Assembly (NCBI GenBank): GCA_964035575.1
Contig: OZ037872.1
Span: 1,240,001-1,304,000 of the forward strand
DNA from: Rhynchopus sp. YZ270_cl-10
Lineage: Eukaryota; Euglenozoa; Diplonemea; Diplonemida; Diplonemidae
Direction: 5' to 3'
DNA length: 64,000 nt
Part shown: piece by piece, positions 43,800 through 54,400 of the stretch
How the letters are laid out: the number at the start of each line of letters is the position of its first letter
How positions within the stretch are numbered: the first letter of the stretch is position 1
Notes under the pieces: generated by a model
What the model saw: only the letters and a program-made list of their open reading frames with translations
Databases searched by the model: none
Told to the model about the DNA's origin: nothing
Position numbers and translations under genes: made by a program

Positions 43800-44030
43800 T
43801 GCTTCACAGAATCTCACTGCAAGGCCACCTGCTTCTCCCCTCTTCCGTTGCTCTGGGAAGGCGACCGCACCAAGAAGGAGACACCCTTCGCACTCACATG
43901 CTTCCACGGCAAGGCAGAGGCAGCAGCAGAGCTGTGGCAAACAGAAGCCAAAAAAACACAGTGGAGATTGCACAACTGTGGCAACACAGCCCGAGGCAAC
44001 TACACTACTCCAACAATTTATCAAAAAAAA
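43800..44030 (+). pseudogene. Coding relic upstream of secreted copy 2
   Basis: One frame reads phrase-like over about 70 residues (TKKETPFALTCFHGKAEAAA, then LWQTEAKKTQWRLHNCGNTA) without a start codon. Part recurs, more decayed, at about 45460-45570. Parent gene not recognised. Confidence 0.3.
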
Positions 44031-44259
44031 AAAAAAAGAGGAAAAGTGGCAATGTCACCACTTCTGACATTTGTTTTATCTTGGAGAGGTGTCCCGTGCC
44101 ATCATGAACCCCTTGCCCATCCCACCCATTCTTTTATCGAAGGAAAAGCGGAATGGTGGCGGTGCACGAGCTAATGAACGGCTCCCATTAATTACCGTAC
44201 AACACCATTACATCCCACCCCACTACAGCAACACGACCCCTCCACTTCCTACCCACAAA
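44031..44259 (+). promoter_or_regulatory. 5' flank of secreted copy 2
   Basis: The last 60 bases (ACACCATTACATCCCACCCC, ACTACAGCAACACGACCCCT, then ACCCACAAAATG) are repeated before copies 3 and 4, so they are the likely core promoter/5' UTR of this family. An upstream in-frame Met exists but would bury the signal peptide. Confidence 0.5.
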
Positions 44260-44763
44260 ATGCACACCACCGCCCTTGCCCTGATGGCCTCTGTCGCCAT
44301 GGTGTCTGCGACTGACTACAACTGCCCCGGACCGCACGGTGGCATCCACGCAGAGTGCGAGATTGAGGTGTCGCTGGACTACCCCTGTGCGAATGTGAGC
44401 ACAGAGATCATCTCGAGGATGCACGGTGACAGCGGCTGGACGGACCCGCACAACGGTGGCAACTACACTGTGGAGACTGCGTCGCCGACGGAGATCACCG
44501 GACAGCGCACGACCGGAAAGGCACCCCACTACGTTGACAAGTTCAACATTGCGCTTGCTGAGGATGGCGAGAAGAAGTGCAAGCTGACTGCCTGCTCGCG
44601 CTCCCAGACCACCTCTGTGCTTGACTACTCCACCAACTACTGCGACCTCCACAACCTCTACTGTGGGTCGCAGTTTGGCTGCAAGTACATCATGTTCAAC
44701 TTCGAGGCGCAGGAGTCCTTCGGTACCTGCAAGCAGCACGACGAGACCCTGTGCATCGTCTAA
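44260..44763 (+). CDS. Small secreted ten-cysteine protein, copy 2
   Basis: Same 167-residue protein as copy 1, and the DNA is almost the same, with a silent T/C change near the stop. The similarity continues about 600 bases past the stop through the shared spacer, but not upstream. Start chosen at the signal-peptide Met in the ACAAAATGCAC context common to all copies. Confidence 0.85.
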   Translation: MHTTALALMASVAMVSATDYNCPGPHGGIHAECEIEVSLDYPCANVSTEIISRMHGDSGWTDPHNGGNYTVETASPTEITGQRTTGKAPHYVDKFNIALAEDGEKKCKLTACSRSQTTSVLDYSTNYCDLHNLYCGSQFGCKYIMFNFEAQESFGTCKQHDETLCIV

Positions 44764-45381
44764 ATTGATCCCGCTTCTGTGAAACTTTGATACTTTTTTT
44801 AAAAAACTTGCAACATCGGAAGGTGAAAGAGCCCTGTTGTTGTTTGGTGCAGTTTTCCGTTTTGCTCTCACTGCGCTTACCTTTTTTTCAGTGCCTGCGT
44901 CCGCCTATAAACGGTGAGGCGTTTGCCCTTCCCACTTCCTTTTTTTCATCTTTTGATTTTATTTGTTGTTGGAGAGATGCTCGCACGATGCCACGGAAAG
45001 GGAAAAGATCTTTCGGGATTTTTTGTTCTCCGTAGGAAGCCGCGATGTCGTCTTCAAACCTATACCGATGGTTTTTGTCGGCTTACTATTTTTCAAAAAA
45101 AAATATTTATGTTTCCCTTCGTAGTTGGCCTCGCAGAGGGCGGTTACCTTTTCCATACCTTTTGTTTCGTGTGAATAGCAACGAAGAGTTGAGGGGGGGT
45201 TCTAAGACAACACCCCCCTCATTTGTTCTTTTCTTGGTTAGACACAGAATATGTTCTGACGGGGTTTTCCTTTACATCGTGAGTCCTGCAAAGAAGCTTT
45301 TTTGCGACTGCATTCCCGGAGTGTGGTTCATGTATTCATGAATGTACGCACATGATGTACTGACCTGAGGCATATATTTTT
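44764..45381. other. 3' flank of secreted copy 2 with shared spacer
   Basis: Parallel to 13460-14090. After the spacer the sequence departs from the protease leader except for TTAACAATCGAGGTCG at 45441-45456. No protease gene follows here. Confidence 0.6.
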
Positions 45382-45795
45382 TTCTTTTCCATTTCACAAA
45401 CTTCTCTTTCCTTTGCAAAACAGTGCCCCCTTTGGTTGGGTTAACAATCGAGGTCGATCAGCGCTGTGGCAAACAGAAGCTAAAAAAATAATAAAAAAAA
45501 CACAGTGGTGATTGCACAACTGTGGCAACACAAACCGAGGCAGCGACACTGCTCCAACAATTTATCAAAAAAAGGAAAAGTGGCAATGTCCCTACTTCTG
45601 ACACTTTGTTTTATCTTGGAGAGGTGTCCCGTGCCATCATGAAACCCCCTTTGCCCACCCCACCCATTCTTTCATCGAAGGAAAAGCGGAATGGTGGCGG
45701 TGCATGAGCCAATGAATGGCTCATTAATTCCCATACAACACCATTACATCCCACCCCACTACAGCAACACGACCCCTCCACTTACTACCCACAAA

Positions 45796-46299
45796 ATGCA
45801 CACCACCGCCCTTGCCCTGATGGCCTCTGTCGCCATGGTGTCTGCGACTGACTACAACTGCCCCGGACCGCACGGTGGCATCCACGCAGAGTGCGAGATT
45901 GAGGTGTCGCTGGACTACCCCTGTGCGAATGTGAGCACAGAGATCATCTCGAGGATGCACGGTGACAGCGGCTGGACGGACCCGCACAACGGTGGCAACT
46001 ACACTGTGGAGACTGCGTCGCCGACGGAGATCACCGGACAGCGCACGACCGGAAAGGCACCCCACTACGTTGACAAGTTCAACATTGCGCTTGCTGAGGA
46101 TGGCGAGAAGAAGTGCAAGCTGACTGCCTGCTCGCGCTCCCAGACCACCTCTGTGCTTGACTACTCCACCAACTACTGCGACCTCCACAACCTCTACTGT
46201 GGGTCGCAGTTTGGCTGCAAGTACATCATGTTCAACTTCGAGGCGCAGGAGTCCTTCGGTACCTGCAAGCAGCACGACGAGACTCTGTGCATCGTCTAA
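45796..46299 (+). CDS. Small secreted ten-cysteine protein, copy 3
   Basis: Protein identical to copies 1 and 2. The 5' flank matches copy 2 over about 250 bases, but the 3' flank differs from the stop codon on, except for GAGATGCTCGCACGATGCCA at about 46466. Three identical coding regions with unequal flanks suggest gene conversion of the coding part. Confidence 0.85.
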   Translation: MHTTALALMASVAMVSATDYNCPGPHGGIHAECEIEVSLDYPCANVSTEIISRMHGDSGWTDPHNGGNYTVETASPTEITGQRTTGKAPHYVDKFNIALAEDGEKKCKLTACSRSQTTSVLDYSTNYCDLHNLYCGSQFGCKYIMFNFEAQESFGTCKQHDETLCIV

Positions 46300-47519
46300 G
46301 CGTGAGGTGGTGACTTCAGGCAGGATGAACGAAGATCCCAGGCTTTTTGTTGTTTTAGTGCAGTTTCCCTTTTAGCTCTCATTGTGCTTACTTTTTCGAC
46401 TAGTGTGCATGAGGCACATTCATCTGTTAAAGTGTCTCTTTTTTGTTCATCTTTGCTTTGTTGGAGATGCTCGCACGATGCCACGGAAAGGGAAAAGATC
46501 ATCTTTTGTTTTAGAGATTTTTTGTTTTCCGTAGGAATCGGCGATGTCGTCTTCAAGCCCATCCCTCTCTTAGTATTTTACCATTTTGTTCTCCTCTGCC
46601 TTGTTGTCGTAGAGATCCACAATGACGCCTGAAATCGGGAAACTGCTGAATTTCCTTGTGTGACATTTTTATGGATCCTGGATTTTCCGGATAATCACAA
46701 ATAACCCAGCCAAGAACAATGTTAGGTGAGGGTTTCAAATGTCCTCACTTATTTCCACCTGAGGAGAGAGTTGTGGTCCTTCGAATTTGTTCAGAACATA
46801 TTTTTTTTTTCCCTCACAAATTATCTTTTTCTTTTTGTTTCGTGTGAATAACAGGCTGTAAAGGGGACTCTCGGGGATTTCAATGTATGTGGATCCACAC
46901 TTTTTGAAATTTTTCCAAAAAATTCCCGGTTTAGGATATACTATTATAGCCTGTGCATAACAATGAGTAGGGAGGGGTAAAAACTTCCTCTCGTTTGTTC
47001 TTTTGCTCTTCATACGTGAAGTGCCGATACACAGATATGATTTTTCATGAGCACTGCAAGAGAACTGTGGCTACCTTCCTGTGGAGTGTGTGGCTGACAT
47101 TCAAATAATGTGCACATGATACATGTTTCACTTTACAAAAATACAAGGAGGGTAACTCAGCAGAGAGGCTTCGGATCCCAACGAACGTTTATTTGTATTT
47201 TTTTTTGTCTTCCTTTGTAAACAGTGTCCCTTTGATTGAGACGCGCTTCTTTTTTGCGTTCTTAACAATCGAGGTCGAAAACGTCACTGAAGCAAAGAGA
47301 AGCCAAAAGAAAAGGTGTGTCAATTTACCCACTGTCATTTGTTTTAGCTGGTATGGGCCTGGATCCACTGGAGCTGTCTGCACAGGGTACCGACTTCACT
47401 TTTTCGGAAATACAAAAAAAAAAAAAAATACAACCCAACACCTTTCCTCATTATTACCCAGAAAGCACCACATCCCACCCCACTACAGCAACACGACCCC
47501 TCTACTCACTACCCACAAA
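46300..47519. other. Intergenic region between secreted copies 3 and 4
   Basis: Scattered matches to the protease/secreted spacer (GTGTGAATAACAGGC, TTTGTTCTTTTGC) at about 46840-47010 show an older, diverged spacer copy. TTAACAATCGAGGTCG recurs at 47262-47277. The final 60 bases are the family's 5' flank. No gene supported. Confidence 0.5.
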
Positions 47520-48020
47520 ATGCACACCACCACCCTTGCCCTGATGGCCTCTGTCGCCATGGTGTCTGCGACTGACTACAACTGCCCCGGACCTTCCCTG
47601 GGAGTGCACGCTATGTGTGAGCTGAAGGCAAAGGTGAACGGGAGCTGTGCAGACGCTGAGAAAGAGATCCTGGCAAGGATGACCAGGGTGAACGGGTGGA
47701 CGGACCCGCACAACAATGGGACGTACGCCGTGACGAGCTCGAGCGAGGACAAGGTGCACGGGACACGTACCACTGGCAAGGCCCCCCACTACGTTGATAA
47801 GTTCCACATTGCGCTCGACACTGATGGTGACAAATGCAAGCTGACGATGTGCTCGCGCTCCCAGACCACCTCTGTGCTTGACTACTCCACCAACTACTGC
47901 GACGTCCACAACCTCTACTGCGGAACCCAGTTCGGCTGCAAGTTTGTGTACTTCAACTTCGAGGCCGATGAGAACTTCGGTACCTGCCTCCAGCACGACC
48001 ACTCTGCCTGCATCGTCTAA
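47520..48020 (+). CDS. Small secreted ten-cysteine protein, copy 4
   Basis: 166 residues. The signal peptide is nearly the same as in copies 1-3 (MHTTTLALMASVAMVSA), but the mature part is about 30% different, for example CELKAKVNGSCADAEKEILA for CEIEVSLDYPCANVSTEIIS. All ten Cys and the blocks WTDPHN, RTTGKAPHYVDKF, CSRSQTTSVLDYSTNYC are kept. Sequons NGS and NGT. More distant paralogue, retained under constraint. Confidence 0.85.
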   Translation: MHTTTLALMASVAMVSATDYNCPGPSLGVHAMCELKAKVNGSCADAEKEILARMTRVNGWTDPHNNGTYAVTSSSEDKVHGTRTTGKAPHYVDKFHIALDTDGDKCKLTMCSRSQTTSVLDYSTNYCDVHNLYCGTQFGCKFVYFNFEADENFGTCLQHDHSACIV

Positions 48021-48719
48021 GCCAGAAGTGCTCAAATGCCAAAATAAAAATCCTAAAAAAAATCCCATTTTGTTGAAACGAGTCGTGAGCTTGTCCCCAA
48101 TTCTTGAAAAGTGTATTTTTTGAGCAATTGGTGACGTTGCTCCACCCGTTTCGGTCAATGTGTGCATCTCCCCTTTTGGAGTGCGGATTCACACTAACCT
48201 TTTCAACTGTTCAGCTCTCCCCTTTTTTTGTTTCCAGTGTCCACATCCGCAGGGGCGTTTGCGCTATAAGAACTCGCTTTTTTTTGAAAAGAGTTGTCGT
48301 TAGCCATGTGCAACGTCTGCTTTCTTTTTCGAAAAAATAATAATTTTGAGCACCTGTTTTTTTGTTGCTTATGCTGAGTGGATAGTTATTTGGATTCTGA
48401 TTTCACTTTTTTTTTTCTACTCTTTCTTGTCTTGTTTTTCTCAGATATGCGAAAAAAAAGCCCCCAAAATTGGGAATATTGTCACATTCTAGAGAACTAC
48501 AAAATGCGTGCAGGAATGCAATATCAATACACATTTGGACATGTTGCTACCACACAAAGACAGAGAATATTTTTTTTTGAAGATCCCAACCACATCAATT
48601 CACATTTTTTTTTTGAAAGGCCTTTTTTGACAGTGTTCGCACCATTAACTGCGCGTAAAAAACCCCTTATTCATCCTTTGAAAAATAGATACGCACGGCC
48701 AATTTCGGGCGATCAACCA
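48021..48719. other. Intergenic, T-rich
   Basis: 3' flank of copy 4, including a CAGTGTCCACATCCGCAGGGGCGTTTGC segment in two parts resembling CAGTGCCTGCGTCCGCC after copies 1 and 2. No gene or RNA seen. Confidence 0.5.
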
Positions 48720-49378
48720 CACCATGGACTCGTAATGACATTACGCGCGTCATGACGAGGTAATTACGAGTGCCTTGACGAGGGCACCCCCTCGTAATTA
48801 CGAGGGGGTGCCCTCGTCATGACGAGGTAATTACGAGGGCACCCCTTCGTAATTACCACGTCACGACGTCGTCATGACGTGGGCACCCACGACAAGGCGA
48901 TTTTTGACCAATAAAAAAAAAAAATTTTTTTTTCAAAAATCGGGCGTGGTAGGTCATAAAGTGGCCCAAAAAATCCAAAGAAAACCTCAGATTGACCAAA
49001 TGGTGAAAAAAATTGTCAAGTCAAATTTCAGCCAAAATACGGTCATTAGACCCCCACAGATGCTTAAAAGTGCCAAATTTTGCTTTTAATGGCCTCAAAT
49101 CGTCGAAATTAGCCCTATATAGGGGCCAAAAAAAAAATTCGAGAGTCCCTTTCCCTGGGAGGCAATAGCCAGGCAATGACCACGGGAGCACCCCTCGTAA
49201 TTACGAGGGCACCCCTCGTCATGACGTCGTAATGCCGTCGTCGTGACGAGGGAAACCCCACGTCATGACGTCGTCATTACGAGGGGGTGCCCGCGTCGTG
49301 ACGACGTCATTGCGCGCGTAATTTCCCACGTAATTTCCCTCGTCCCTCGTCACGTAATGTCATGACGAGTCCATGGTG
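48720..49378. mobile_element. TIR element made of CGTAATTACG / CGTCATGACG palindromes
   Basis: Terminal inverted repeat CACCATGGACTCGT.ATGACATTACG with one mismatch (48720 on, and up to 49378). Both subterminal parts (about 48731-48895 and 49180-49365) are arrays of self-complementary ten-base units CGTAATTACG, CGTCATGACG and ACGTCGT, often within GAGGGGGTGCCC or GAGGGCACCCC linkers. The 280-base middle is ordinary A/T-rich DNA. No ORF. Confidence 0.7.
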
Positions 49379-49651
49379 CAAGAAAAAAAGCAATCATTTT
49401 CCTTCAGAATTTTATAGCAATTTGACCGATGCACCCACCCATCCATCATCTACGATTTTTTTTCTTTTCCTTTAGTTGACTCTCTCTCTCTCTCTCCCTC
49501 TTTCAAAAAAATTGCAAACAAAAAATGCGACATTTTGTTCCAAAGACATTTCTACAACAGGAATTACTATTGATTTCAAACCCCTCCTCCTCTCTCCGTT
49601 CCTCTCTCTTTCTCTCTCAAAACCAAACAGCAAAACACACCTTCCCACAAA
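49379..49651 (+). promoter_or_regulatory. 5' flank of secreted copy 5
   Basis: Contains CT-dinucleotide tracts (49480-49500, 49585-49620). Lacks the CCCACCCCACTACAGC block of copies 2-4; only the CCCACAAAATGCAC start context is kept. Confidence 0.4.
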
Positions 49652-50152
49652 ATGCACACCACCGCCCTTGCCCTGATGGCCGCTGTCGCCATGGTGTCTG
49701 CGACTGACTACGACTGTCCCGGACCGTCCTTCGGGATCCACGCGAAGTGCGAGCTGGTGGCGACCGTGAACGGAAGCTGCGCAGACGCAAGCCAGGAGAT
49801 CCTGGGACGTATGAACAGAGTGCAGGGGTGGACCGACCCGCACAACAACGGAACCTACACTGTGACGAGCTCGAGCGCGACTGCGATCAGCGGAGAGCGT
49901 ACCACCGGCAAGGCCCCCCACTACGTTGACAAATTCCACTTTGCGCTCGCCACCGACGGATCGTCGTGCAAGCTGACGATGTGCTCGCGCTCCCAGACCA
50001 CCTCTGTGCTTGACTACTCCACCAACTACTGCGACGTCCACAACCTCTACTGCGGAACCCAGTTCGGCTGCAAGTACATCTACTACAACTTCCAGGCCGA
50101 TGAGTCCTTCGGAAGCTGCCTCCAGCACGAATCCTCGGCATGCATCGTCTAA
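49652..50152 (+). CDS. Small secreted ten-cysteine protein, copy 5
   Basis: 166 residues. MHTTALALMAAVAMVSA signal peptide; mature protein closest to copy 4 (CPGPSFGIHAKCELVATVNG, SCADASQEILGRM). Ten Cys kept; ends SACIV like copy 4, versus TLCIV in copies 1-3. The coding region is GC rich and codon choice is strongly biased to C/G third positions, suggesting high expression. Last family member before the channel gene. Confidence 0.85.
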   Translation: MHTTALALMAAVAMVSATDYDCPGPSFGIHAKCELVATVNGSCADASQEILGRMNRVQGWTDPHNNGTYTVTSSSATAISGERTTGKAPHYVDKFHFALATDGSSCKLTMCSRSQTTSVLDYSTNYCDVHNLYCGTQFGCKYIYYNFQADESFGSCLQHESSACIV

Positions 50153-51405
50153 GAAGACAAAATCATTTAAAAAAAAAATGAGGGGGAAAAATAGTGAAAA
50201 GATGCAATGGGATTTTTTTGTTTCCGTATCTTGAGGGTTTCGAGATCGTTGATGGGGAAGAGAAGAGATGGGGAAGAGTGGAAAGAAAGAAAATTTTCAG
50301 GACGCAGTTGTGTATGTACGATCATCCGATGGGGAAACAATGAAGCAAATTGATTCAATATTATCGTGAGGGGAAAAGGTCTGGCCATGTTTATTTTTGG
50401 TTGCAAATGGAATGAAAAAAAAAGATGTTTTTTTTTTCGCCAGCAGACAGGAAAACCGCTGCCCAGTACCGACCTTCCTCAAAAAAAAACAAAAAACAAA
50501 AATAACGCAATTAGTAATGCTTCAGCAAAACCTGCTACCCGTGAGACAAGTCCTCCATCTTCTCTTTTTGTTTTGAATGAATTTTTTGAAACCCCAACGA
50601 GCTCACCTCTCGTTACGTCGAAAGTGTTTTTTTTTTCTTCTTCTTCTTCTTATCTTTTTGATGTTTCGAAGATGTGTTATCTCAAAAATGTGACTTATTT
50701 TCATGTCTTTTTACAATTCTTTTCATGATTTTTGCTTTTTTTGAGGTGCGCGCGTTTTTTTTTTTTTTCCCTGCGAATCCACACCGCCTATGCAGTTTCG
50801 ATTTTATTTTAGATGTGCGTGAACGAGAGGCACATTCATCTGACAAAAGTTTTCTTTATCTTTTTTTTTTTTTTGAAGACAGTCTCACCCACTTTCAATT
50901 TCAATAAACTTTTCTGCATACAAAAAGGCTTTTTGGCGATTCCTTCAAAAAAAAAAAAAATGGTCTTTTTTTCACAACACCTTTCTTTTAGCTTTTTTGT
51001 CCCCCCCCCTTACCCCCCTCTCCCCCCTTTTTCGACGTCTCCAAACGTTCCGACATGTCAAAACATAGCACATCCCAGAAATTTTTTGTATCTCTCCCCT
51101 CTCCCTTCTCTCTCTCCCTCTCCTGCAGTTAACATCAAACTAAAATGCTTTTTTCGGCAAAAAAAACAAAAGCCAAAGCAATACAGAGAGAACCAGCCAA
51201 TTTTTCAACATACAAACGATCTTTATATCTCCCCTCCCTTCTCTCTCTCCCTCTCCACCTTTCCAATACAGAATGTGACAAAAATTTTTTTTTCTCTTTC
51301 ATGCCTTCCTTTGATTAACTTACACAAAGAGCAACTTTTCATTCTTTTTTTTCGTTATGCTGTATTTCAATTTCCAAATCTTCTAAACATTCATCGCTTT
51401 AAGCT
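50153..51405. other. Gene-free region upstream of the channel gene
   Basis: T-rich and CT-rich tracts (CTCTCCCTCTCC repeats at about 51105-51125 and 51238-51258) with no supported gene. One 208-residue + strand frame is low-complexity Phe/Pro/Lys and is not believed. The promoter of the channel gene must lie here. Confidence 0.5.
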
Positions 51406-54400
51406 ATGTCGCATATGTCAGCAGGGGGAGGTGGCATGAAGTCTTCCCTTCGAAGCAGCTTTGGGGGAGGACGGAAGGCCGTTGTGTTGGTGTCGGGGTG
51501 TCAACAGAGCTCACCTGCTTGCTTTGATTCTTATGCGGAGCGTGATGCAGTACGAATCGCTGCCGCTCTCGGTTCTTATGGCTATGCAATTCGCCTGCTT
51601 AAAGGCAGTACCGCCACCAGACGAATTCTCCTCGAAGCAGTCCGTGGTGTCCGCGAAGCTCCGGTATTAGAGTCTCTCGTTGTTGTCATAATAGCGCAAG
51701 GGAGATGCGATGGTGAAGGGGTACCCTGTCTTTTATTGGAAGATGCGGTTCAGCGTGACCCTACAACGTGGCTTTCGATTCCTCGATTGACGTCGCAGTT
51801 TAAGAAGTTGACGGGGGATAGGGTGTGCTTTGTTTTGCCTATTCCTTTTAAATCTGCGGCATTAATGGCAGCAAGAACTGCAGCGAGGCTTGCTACACCG
51901 AAACCCCCTATAGGGGTTCCTTATGGGGAGATGCTGGTTGTGTCCTCCTTGAAGGAAATGATAGTGGAGCATCCGTTTAAACCAGAGAGGGTCCCGCATA
52001 TGTTGTTGCTAGCATTGCTGCAGGCGGATGGTGTGGGGTCCTCCCCGACACCATCTGGGCATGAAACTTCATTAACATTGAGCTTGGTATTGGCGAGGTT
52101 TGGTGTGGAATGGGATGCTCCTGAGGTTACCCTTGGTGCACGGATAGTAAAGGAGAGGTTTACTGGGCGTGGGGAGGCAAGAAGGGTGGTATGGTTTGGT
52201 GCAGGGGAGAGAGAGAGATTGCAGGATACCCCTTCGGGGTCTCCGCAGAGTGGAGGGACACCGCAGCATGGAGGAGCGACGGCGATATCGGTGTTGCTGC
52301 ACTATGTCGTTGTGTTGCCGGAGACGAGAGGGTTAACGTCTGCACAGCTTCGTGTTGTGACCACGTTGTTGCAGAGAACACATTCCCCGCACCTCTACTA
52401 TCTTCGCAGAATGTGTACAGAGCTGTCAACGCCGTGCCCCGAACCGCTTCTAATCTCCGCCATGATCCCCGGCGCGCCTTCTCATGAAATTCATTGGGGG
52501 GTGGTAGTCGCAAGCGAGGTGGTGTCCGAGGTGGTGCTCACTTTGCTGCAAAAATATGGCGGAAAGGAAGGGGCGTCCCTTGAGGTGGTGCGGGTATGGT
52601 GCCGTACCGAAAGCCATGTTTGTGTGTGGTTTGCCTCTCGGAGAACGGTTTTTGATGATATATTTGGATTGGCATCCGAAGCTCCTGAGGTAACACGGCA
52701 TATTGTTTCCTCCTTTTTGGTGCGCGCTGCGAAGGTGGGGGTACCAGATGCGTTATCATTGTATGCGATAGAACGCACAGTACGCGACTCTTTTCCACCT
52801 CCGATCCCTCATGCACGAGGTGACGTTCCGGTCGATCCAATCCCTCTTCTCGCTGCCCGAGCAGACACACCTTCCCTCGCCCCTCTCAAAGCAACTCCAT
52901 ACGACCCACCATCCGACTCCCGCTCATTAAACCGCTCCCTCAGCAGTTCTCCCATGGGGGAGACCCACGCACTATCCGCATCGTCTTCACAGCAACCTGC
53001 CATCGACATCCTACGAACCCCTCCCGTTGACACCGAAGAAGCGGTTCGGGTGTGGAGGGGGGTAGATGTTGTATCTGAGCAGGGGTCTGCAATCGGAGAA
53101 GACGAAAGGGCGCTATTAGATAGTGTGTCTGAAGTATTATCTCAGGGGTTACATTCTAGGTCGTTGGGGGAGCAGGGACAGAGGATGGTGATGGAAGCGA
53201 ATACGATTGTATCAGATGGATCGGATCTGGCAACTACATCGGAAAGCGATACATTAACTACAGAGGATTCTGCGGGGTCTGCTGGGACACATGGTGAAGA
53301 ATCGGTTTCTTCACGAGGGGCGAACGCAGTGCATTCATTGTTACAGAGACAACTTGCGGGGGGGTCGTCACATCATCTTCACGCTGCCCCATCTACAGAC
53401 AACGTAATGACCAATGTACTCCGAAAAGCGTCCGATCTTGGAGCATCGGGGGGTAGCCATAGTCTCAATCTTCTTCGGAGAGATTCAGGGTTGCCTGAAG
53501 AGGAGGACGCCCCCTTTACACCAAAGGTCGCAATGCCGCAATATGGAGACAAATCGCCAGGAATGGTATTCCTCAAATACGGTGACAAAGTGGCATTGCT
53601 CTCTTCAGGGGTGGAAGGGATGCTGGCGTTGAAATGGCATGGGGATGGGTGTGATGCGTCTTTGCAAACCTATTTTGGACAGTCACGGATCCCTAAGAGT
53701 TATGAAAACTGTGTTTTTACTGTAGAAAGGGTGACTGAGTCTGTAGGGAACGACGATGCGGGGCGTCCGGCGAATGCGACTGCTCATGTTGCTTTTGGAA
53801 ACCCGGTGAGGTTGTGTCATTCCGCATCAGGGCGATATGTGTGCACCTTCCCTGTAGTGTCCTCGCCGACTGAAGGAGCAGAAGATGAACCAGAGCCAGC
53901 GTACACAGAATACGACGTCGCCTCAGGCGGGTTCGTGCAGTACAAAGCCACCCTCATCCGCGAGGCCGAGCTTGCAGCCTCTCAATTAGACGAAAGCTGT
54001 TTGACCTTCCGTTTTGCCACTTCATCAAAGCTTCGGACAGATGGAGAACGTGTACGAATCGGAGACACCTGCCACATCATATCTCACGTAGGAAACTCTC
54101 TGTTATCTGCCGCAAAAGAAGGCAAAAAGGACGACAAAAAGGAAAAGGCGAACGCGATTTTCTTCACTCCAATGAAAAGCCAGACGGATGCGTATGAGAT
54201 TCCCGCGCAGAGTGCAGCGTTGTCTTCGACAAGGTGGTCGGTCGCACCGTACTTTGTACGGTCCACAGATGACCCCAGCTCTCAAGGACAACACAACCGG
54301 CAGGACAGCAAGACCCGACCCGACAACACCACCAGCACTGCCCCTACCCCAGAACGCCAGCGCTACCTTGAAACGGGCCGCCCGATTCTACTATTCCACC

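Noticed and set aside
44188-44871. Long antisense ORFs (183-227 residues) opposite the secreted-protein genes
   Set aside because: They arise from strong C/G third-position bias on the + strand; the sense frame has a signal peptide and conserved cysteines.
50813-51439. 208-residue + strand ORF overlapping the start of the channel gene
   Set aside because: Phe/Pro/Lys low complexity over CT tracts, different frame from the channel gene, no domain.
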